Shown in pieces: positions 59,860 through 64,000 of a DNA stretch of 64,000 nucleotides. The first letter of the stretch is position 1; each line of letters opens with the position of its first letter. This DNA comes from JAFGQU01 sp964483625 (lineage in GTDB: Bacteria > Omnitrophota > Gorgyraeia > Duberdicusellales > 4484-171): positions 1-64,000 of the forward strand of contig CAZABB010000004.1 of assembly GCA_964483625.1 (NCBI GenBank), given 5' to 3'. The position numbers were made by a program, and so were the translations under genes. The notes below the pieces were generated by a model. That model did not search any database. It was not told the DNA's origin and saw only the letters and a list, made by a program, of their open reading frames with translations.

Positions 59860-59985
59860 TTATATGAGTAGAATAGCATAAGACAGCGAGTTATATGGAA
59901 TATGATAACTCATAATAAATAATATCATAGATACTACAAAGATTAACGCCTCTTTAACAATTATCTTTTTGATTTTTAGTTGCAT
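59860..59985 (-). pseudogene. Small membrane ORF, possibly frameshifted
   Basis: From 59985 the minus strand reads MQLKIKKIIVKEALIFVVSM and 21 more mostly hydrophobic residues to a stop at 59860, with AAGGG before the ATG. Just before the stop another frame continues IIYAFIIWAIRTLKRNG, which resembles the ending of a small membrane protein family that I recall having the ending FIIWAIKTLK. A single-base frameshift would join them into about 62 residues. Either a relic or a sequencing indel. A second short frame starts at 60049 (MRKLICLLVTITKSTQ) and is also likely a relic. Confidence 0.35.
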
Positions 59986-60065
59986 TGTATTCCCTTATTA
60001 TTTGAGTGCTTTTTGTAATTGTAACTAATAAACAAATTAATTTTCTCATTATAATCCCCTCCCGT

Positions 60066-60119
60066 CTTTGAGAGTCGCTCTGTAAATTTAAACTATTTCT
60101 AAGTCCACATGTTCTACAG
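60066..60119 (-). repeat. Direct repeat, left copy flanking two AT-rich genes
   Basis: TTTGAGAGTCGCTCTGTAAATTTA and the following about 30 bases match 61318-61372 (CTTGAGAGTTGCCCTGTAAATTTA onward) at most positions and in the same orientation. The right copy includes half of a terminator hairpin; the left copy has lost the other half. AATCCCCTCCC adjoins both copies but on opposite sides. Confidence 0.55.
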
Positions 60120-60890
60120 TTTTTCTCTACCCAAAACAATTCTTCCTTTATCATTATACTTCCACATAAACGTACCGTTATGTGGTTCAGTAACTTCTAA
60201 GGGGCTACCTAAAATAGCACGGATTTCTTCCTGCGTCATTCCTCGTTTCAATTTCTCCCAGTTAGTAACATTACCGACGCTGGGAGGGTACCAATATTTC
60301 ACTCGATAATCACCCGTCAATTCAAAACTAGAATCATCTATTGGCACCTGTTCATCTTCATTTAAGAAAACGATCAAATTTCCTGAACAATGCAAGATCG
60401 CAGCTGTGTAAGGAATAGTTTGGGGTGGATGATAAATAGGCACATTTGTAGTGGAATATCCTGAATAAGAACCTGTTCCGTAAGCATATCCCCCTGAGCC
60501 ATAGACGTTCGCAGATGTAACTCCAGAATGATAAGTAGTTACTGGCTGATAAGTAGTGTAACTTGGGATATATACAGCCGTATTATAAGCTTGGCTATCA
60601 GTTTTCATATTCACTATTGCATCTGCTCCTTTCTTTCTTGCTAATCCTTTTGCCTTATTCAAGACATCATTCCAGCTGGCACAATTATCTGTATTCCCCT
60701 GAACCTCAAAATTACCAATAATTTTATATGGCTTACCTAAATCCGGTGTCCCCTCATAAATTGGCATTACATATTTTCTTGATTTAGGAGGAAATGTTTC
60801 ACTTATATGGCTATAATAATTTGCCGTTGTACAAGCACTCAGGAAGCAACAAAGCAGGAGAGAAACAACTATTAATTGTTTTTTATTCAT
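60114..60890 (-). CDS. Lipoprotein with C-terminal SmpA/BamE-like domain
   Basis: 258 residues. Signal peptide with lipobox LSAC (about 17-20) indicates an outer-membrane lipoprotein. The middle (about 65-110) has GADAIVNMK resembling a YdgH/heavy-metal-binding-like fold, followed by a Tyr/Gly/Ser/Thr-rich stretch (120-165). The end, NWEKLKRGMTQEEIRAILGSPLEVT with later FMWKYNDKGRIVL, matches the SmpA/OmlA pattern (W-x-x-L-x-x-G-M-t-x-x-x-V-x-x-i-L-G-x-P). Codon use is AT-rich like its neighbours. Function unknown. Confidence 0.75.
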   Translation of the reverse strand: MNKKQLIVVSLLLCCFLSACTTANYYSHISETFPPKSRKYVMPIYEGTPDLGKPYKIIGNFEVQGNTDNCASWNDVLNKAKGLARKKGADAIVNMKTDSQAYNTAVYIPSYTTYQPVTTYHSGVTSANVYGSGGYAYGTGSYSGYSTTNVPIYHPPQTIPYTAAILHCSGNLIVFLNEDEQVPIDDSSFELTGDYRVKYWYPPSVGNVTNWEKLKRGMTQEEIRAILGSPLEVTEPHNGTFMWKYNDKGRIVLGREKL

Positions 60891-61284
60891 CTGTTGAACT
60901 TCTTTGCTCGCTGATAGCGATAACTTTTTTGTATATCTTTTTACTTAATACCTGACTTAGATATAAGGATCCTATACCCACGATGATAGAAACACAGACG
61001 GCAATAATAAGTCCTGCTCTATTTATAGCAAAATCTTTGTATCGCATTGGCCAAAGAAGATTCACCATTTGGAAAACAAAAGACAATAGCAAAAGAACAA
61101 ATCCCACTTTTACATCAGCTTGTTGCTGTGTTATATTTTTCCCTAATTTCTCATGGCTATACCAATTTGCTTTTGACATCTCTACTATATCCTTTGCCGA
61201 TGTAGTCAACGTTCCTTTTATTAAAAAGGAACTCGCAATTAAAGCAAGCATTAAAGCAGTAACTTGAATAAAAGTTCTAAACAT
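60883..61284 (-). CDS. Small membrane protein, unknown
   Basis: 133 residues from the ATG at 61284 (MFRTFIQVTALMLALIASSFL); the frame to 61317 runs into a terminator hairpin. Three hydrophobic segments (about 5-22, 58-77, 90-112). No known motif. It overlaps the following lipoprotein by 8 bases, so the two are translation-coupled. AT-rich, like its neighbours. Confidence 0.65.
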   Translation of the reverse strand: MFRTFIQVTALMLALIASSFLIKGTLTTSAKDIVEMSKANWYSHEKLGKNITQQQADVKVGFVLLLLSFVFQMVNLLWPMRYKDFAINRAGLIIAVCVSIIVGIGSLYLSQVLSKKIYKKVIAISEQRSSTDE

Positions 61285-61301
61285 AATTGCCTCTTCAAAA
61301 T

Positions 61302-61330
61302 AAAAAGCAACCCTCAATCTTGAGAGTTGC
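61302..61330 (-). terminator. Intrinsic terminator downstream of infA
   Basis: On the minus strand GCAACTCTCAA-GA-TTGAGGGTTGC (one mismatch) is followed by TTTTTATTTTG. It lies about 150 bases after infA and just before the ATG of the small membrane gene, so it should end the infA transcript. Confidence 0.8.
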
Positions 61331-61372
61331 CCTGTAAATTTATCCTGTTTTTAATCTCATATGCCCTACACA
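61318..61372 (-). repeat. Direct repeat, right copy
   Basis: Partner of 60066-60119; see that entry. It overlaps the right arm of the terminator at 61302-61330. The pair bounds a segment of about 1.2 kb holding the small membrane protein and the SmpA-like lipoprotein. Confidence 0.55.
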
Positions 61373-61445
61373 ATCCCCTCCCCTGGGCATAGGACATTAT
61401 ACTACGCTGGGTCTTGTTGCCAACCCTGAAAATCCACCCTATTTG

Positions 61446-61482
61446 GACGTGTGACTATGTGACTTTGTGACGTGTGACCTTA
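61446..61482. repeat. GTGAC word array
   Basis: GTGTGACTATGTGACTTTGTGACGTGTGACC, a single arm of the same words found at 9285-9320, with about 25 identical bases. It overlaps the last bases of infA's 3' flank. Confidence 0.6.
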
Positions 61483-61698
61483 CTTGTAGCGGTAGGTGAT
61501 GCGGCCGCGGGTGAGATCGTAGGGGGACAGCTCGACATCGACCCGGTCGCCGGGAATGATCTTGATAAAAAATTTACGCATCTTACCGCGCGGATAGGCA
61601 ATGATCTGGTGCCCGTTATCCAGCTCGACACGGTACATGCTGTTGGGCAGGACCTCGACAACTTTGCCGTTAACTTTTACCGGTTCTTCTTTCGCCAT
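61480..61698 (-). CDS. infA: Translation initiation factor IF-1
   Basis: 72-residue S1/OB-fold factor. MAKEEPVKVNGKVVEVLPNSMYRVELDNGH, then KMRKFFIKIIPGDRVDVELSPYDLTRGRITYRY is the standard IF-1 sequence with FFIKIIPGD in place of the usual NYIRILPGD. It stands apart from the ribosomal protein operons where infA often lies. Confidence 0.96.
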   Translation of the reverse strand: MAKEEPVKVNGKVVEVLPNSMYRVELDNGHQIIAYPRGKMRKFFIKIIPGDRVDVELSPYDLTRGRITYRYK

Positions 61699-61781
61699 AT
61701 ATTTTACCCTTTTTAGCTGTTTTTCGTTTCAACGCTCAAAGTCTATTCTATGCACTTTTAGCCAGATGTCAAATCTATCTT

Positions 61782-62318
61782 TTAAAACGACTGTAATGAG
61801 TGTCGCAGTTCATCCAGAATAACCTCAGGCAGAACATCACGGTTGGCCCCGGTTACTTCAATGATCTCAATATCATCACGCTCCTTTACCGCGCGGATGA
61901 AATTATTGGCGTATCCCAAGGTGATCGTTCCGATGACGATGTTTTCTGAATCGAGCGCCCACTGCGCCGCGGTGATAAATTTCGGAGAAAAACATTCCAT
62001 CTTACCTATCTCATCAAGAATAATTACATATCCTTCCTTCAGCGTAATAGAGGAGATCGCAACCGTTTCGATATTCTCAATACTTACACCGAAGCGGCGG
62101 ATACGATACTCGGATGGAATATCCTGATGGGCAAGGTAGGCACAAAGCCCATCGGTCGTTCTCATCATAAATCCACACCGTATGCCGCCTACCCTTTCCT
62201 CTTCGGTATAAAATCCGGTTACCGGGCAATTAATTCTCTGTAATATTTTTTTAATTACCGTGGTTCTCCCCGAAGAAGGCGCTCCGGTCAAAAAAATATT
62301 CTTCCTTTCTCTCTTCAC
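61782..62318 (-). CDS. THEP1-type nucleoside-triphosphatase family protein
   Basis: 178 residues resembling archaeal/bacterial THEP1 NTPases. The P-loop reads FLTGAPSSGRTTVIKKI, with Arg where the Walker A Lys is expected; codons in this stretch are clear. VTGFYTEEERVGGIRCGF, the Walker B VIILDEIGKMECFSPKF and the C-terminal IIEVTGANRDVLPEVIL fit the family (TEExRxxGxRxGF and DEIGxME). NTP hydrolysis may be reduced by the Arg. The biological role of THEP1 is not settled. Confidence 0.85.
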   Translation of the reverse strand: MKRERKNIFLTGAPSSGRTTVIKKILQRINCPVTGFYTEEERVGGIRCGFMMRTTDGLCAYLAHQDIPSEYRIRRFGVSIENIETVAISSITLKEGYVIILDEIGKMECFSPKFITAAQWALDSENIVIGTITLGYANNFIRAVKERDDIEIIEVTGANRDVLPEVILDELRHSLQSF

Positions 62319-62327
62319 AACAGTCTA

Positions 62328-62400
62328 TTACGTGTGACTATGTCTGCCGGCAGGTGATGTCCCCCCGCTGGGGAGGCTACGCACTGCCGTGTGACGTGTT
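62328..62400. repeat. Intergenic ACGTGTGAC words around a GC-rich insert
   Basis: ACGTGTGACTATGT is interrupted by CTGCCGGCAGG and CCCCCCGCTGGGGAGG hairpin words, then CCGTGTGACGTGT. It looks as if a GC-rich block was inserted into a GTGAC-word spacer. Confidence 0.5.
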
Positions 62401-63012
62401 TTATTCGCAGCTCATCTGATAGACACTCGCGATATGAGACGCAAGCTCTTTTTCTTTCAACAAAAGCATGGCGATCTCCTGCTTTACCGCGACCAGATCA
62501 CTGCTTAATCGCAGGCAGGATCCGTCCATATGTTCCAGATACGCGGCGGCGGTAGGATTTTCCGGGTCAAGCATCAGAAGCTTGCCGAACTCATGTTTGG
62601 CATCATCGACGTTCCCTTCTTTATAGAGCTTCACCGCGTATTCACAGAGACTGCCGCGGGTGCCGAAGTAATCACAGGCATCGTCGGGGTAAGGACAGAC
62701 ATCTTCCATCATCTGAGTGAGGGTCATCTGCTGTTCCTTCAATATATCCAGGCGTTTACGCGCTTTTTCCAGTTCTTTTTCTTTCGGCGGTAAAGCGATA
62801 AACGCTTTGGCAACCGCGTTATCGGGATCTATCGACAATAACTTGGTAAACTCATGGACCGCATCATCAACGAGACCCCGCTGATACTGGGCTTTACCGT
62901 ATTCGCAAATCCTTTGACCAGCCAGCGGTGTATCTTTGGTATCCCCCATGGGAGGCGATAAAAAAATGAGGAATGATATTGCGATAAAAATAAATATTAC
63001 TTTTGTATTCAT
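62401..63012 (-). CDS. Exported protein with two TPR-like repeats and coiled coil
   Basis: 203 residues from the ATG at 63012, which has AAAGGAG four bases upstream. A signal peptide (about 1-24) is followed by two similar modules: ICEYGKAQYQRGLVDDAVHEFTKLLSIDPDNAVAKAFI and LCEYAVKLYKEGNVDDAKHEFGKLLMLDPENPTAAAYL, each a TPR-like helix pair preceded by Cys. Helical stretches (about 80-100 and 170-190) could form coiled coils. The cysteines may form disulfides. Probably periplasmic; function unknown. Confidence 0.8.
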   Translation of the reverse strand: MNTKVIFIFIAISFLIFLSPPMGDTKDTPLAGQRICEYGKAQYQRGLVDDAVHEFTKLLSIDPDNAVAKAFIALPPKEKELEKARKRLDILKEQQMTLTQMMEDVCPYPDDACDYFGTRGSLCEYAVKLYKEGNVDDAKHEFGKLLMLDPENPTAAAYLEHMDGSCLRLSSDLVAVKQEIAMLLLKEKELASHIASVYQMSCE

Positions 63013-63033
63013 CGCTCTCCTTTCAATGAGACC

Positions 63034-63175
63034 GTAATCCCGAGGCAAATCGGGATTACATGGTCGAATTGACCCCGCCCTCTAAGCTAACTCATTAAGC
63101 GGAGTTCTAAAAATGTTTTCACCTACCCTCCCTCTTCTCTTTATCATCTGCGGCATAGAGGGCGGTGTGTAATTC
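63034..63175. mobile_element. MITE-like element, copy 2
   Basis: GAATTGACCCCGCCCTCTA (from 63065) and the complement of TAGAGGGCGGTGTGTAATTC (63156-63175) are the terminal repeats. Here the CCCGAG/CGGGATTAC hairpin (63034-63059) abuts the left end, and CATGGTC links it to the repeat, as at the right end of copy 1. The interior has AAGCTAACT and TGCGGCA words as in copy 1. No open frame. Confidence 0.6.
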
Positions 63176-63280
63176 AACTATGAGCTTTTATTCGCCTATG
63201 CTTTAAAAACCCAAGTTTCATTACACATCTTATCATAGAAAAAACATTTTTCCAATCGGCTGAGTTGACGAAAAAACACG

Positions 63281-63703
63281 TTATTTGAGAAAATCAAGGT
63301 ATACCGCGAGGATCAACGCCAGCGCCGAAAGGATAAAAATAGCTAAATAATTTATCCGTTCTTTCCGTGATGAATATCCACACAGGATCGTACCGATAAG
63401 GCTGTAGTCTTGAGCCTCAAGCGGCAGCCGGCAATTGATTTTTTTTATCAAATCCTGACGTGTAATTACCTGCGACCGTTTTTGCGCCAGGCGGAATTTA
63501 TAGATGAAAAAGGCAAGGAAGCCTCCCACCCCCACATACCAGGCAACTTTTGCGTATAACGGATCGACATGGATGAGCAGCGTAACGACCCGTATCGCCA
63601 GCGCGGCGATGATGCCTACGATAAAAAATATCCACGCCCCCACCGAATCGCGGCACCGGTTATGTTTGAGGTCACAGACAAAACAACTGTTTTTGTTATC
63701 CAT
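63281..63703 (-). CDS. Small membrane protein with N-terminal Cys motif
   Basis: 140 residues with about three transmembrane helices (22-42, 52-70, 118-136). The N-terminus CFVCDLKHNRC has three cysteines and a histidine that could bind metal. A basic loop (about 70-100) lies between the second and third helices. It begins right at the gpsA stop, so cotranscription is likely. I do not recognise a family. Confidence 0.65.
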   Translation of the reverse strand: MDNKNSCFVCDLKHNRCRDSVGAWIFFIVGIIAALAIRVVTLLIHVDPLYAKVAWYVGVGGFLAFFIYKFRLAQKRSQVITRQDLIKKINCRLPLEAQDYSLIGTILCGYSSRKERINYLAIFILSALALILAVYLDFLK

Positions 63704-64000
63704 TTATACGATCTTCTCTTCTTTTAACGGACGCAGCATCAGATCGCTGACGGCTTTTTGAGGAGATTTGCCGCGGTATAATACCGAATACACCTGATAG
63801 GTAATCGGCATATCGACATGTAACTTTTTACTTAACCGGTAGGCGGATTTTGCCGTTTCGACCCCTTCGGCCACCATTTTCATCTTTTTCATAATCGTCC
63901 CGATCTTTTTTCCTCCTCCCAACTGTTCACCGACGGTTCGGTTACGGGAAAAAGGAGAAAAACAGGTCGTAACCAAATCTCCCAATCCGCTAACACCCCA
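63704..64000 (-). CDS. gpsA: Glycerol-3-phosphate dehydrogenase [NAD(P)+], C-terminal part (cut by window edge)
   Basis: GpsA makes sn-glycerol-3-phosphate for phospholipids. The last about 99 codons are present; the frame is open to the window end (WGVSGLGDLVTTCFSPFSRNRTVG is read across it). GVSGLGDLVTTC, SRNRTVGEQLGGG, MVAEGVETAKSAYRLSKK and PITYQVYSVLYRGKSP are the GpsA C-terminal domain pattern. Confidence 0.94.
   Translation of the reverse strand, partial: WGVSGLGDLVTTCFSPFSRNRTVGEQLGGGKKIGTIMKKMKMVAEGVETAKSAYRLSKKLHVDMPITYQVYSVLYRGKSPQKAVSDLMLRPLKEEKIV

Noticed and set aside
59954..60154. A 66-codon minus-strand frame
   Set aside because: Its first half overlaps the 3' end of the SmpA-like lipoprotein and its second half is a short signal-like stretch with an abrupt stop; likely relic sequence.

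Overview
The window looks like chromosomal DNA of an uncultured, anaerobic, diderm bacterium with moderate GC. My best guess is the Candidatus Omnitrophota (PVC side of the tree), inferred from the lipid A/Kdo/heptosyltransferase genes, the unusual gene fusions, the NADP-type [NiFe] hydrogenase and the intergenic palindromes. No rRNA is present to prove this. Almost every gene is on the minus strand, in tight runs with 4-bp ATGA overlaps; only rpmB and one small coiled-coil gene are on the plus strand.

Layout. 1-9.2 kb: housekeeping run (rpmF fragment, yceD, coaD, rsmD, recG, a macro-like/Nudix fusion, CCA/poly(A) polymerase, bifunctional nuclease, nrdR, dCMP deaminase, glyA, rpiB). 9.3-18.2 kb: a Sua5/low-molecular-weight phosphatase fusion followed by purine synthesis genes purE-D-M-Q-L-B. 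18.2-23.1 kb: M48 and thermonuclease lipoproteins, a HAD phosphatase, an epimerase and an aldo/keto reductase. 23.5-32.7 kb: the hydrogenase region. 32.7-46.7 kb: envelope glycoconjugate synthesis (four GT9 modules, GT4s, a deacetylase, an LpxL-ELM1 fusion, lpxK, waaA) running into xerD and topA. 46.8-57.5 kb: dprA, aroK, acyl-CoA dehydrogenase, GNAT, PagL-like deacylase, rpmB, recJ, argS, thrC, hom, PilZ. 57.5-64 kb: a small plus-strand gene, a hairpin-rich gap, tRNA-Pro(GGG), an AT-rich block of orphan genes, infA, a THEP1-like NTPase, a lipoprotein-size repeat protein and the 3' part of gpsA.

The most interesting locus is the hydrogenase region. A four-subunit NAD(P)-linked [NiFe] hydrogenase (beta, gamma, delta, alpha) is followed by its protease, a HypA lacking its zinc domain, a fusion of the [NiFe] chaperone HypC to the [FeFe] maturase HydE, and then rex with a HydG whose auxiliary-cluster cysteine motif has lost its middle Cys. 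Rex-type operators lie before the hydrogenase operon and before rex-hydG. This mixes [NiFe] and [FeFe] maturation parts around a [NiFe] enzyme, with no [FeFe] hydrogenase, HydF or HypB/D/E/F in the window. An alternative radical-SAM route to the Fe(CN)2CO unit is a testable hypothesis, not a demonstrated fact.

A second theme is a set of intergenic imperfect palindromes. Each is built from a short word repeated several times, and the word differs from site to site. There is also a two-copy MITE-like element at 49.8 and 63.0 kb.
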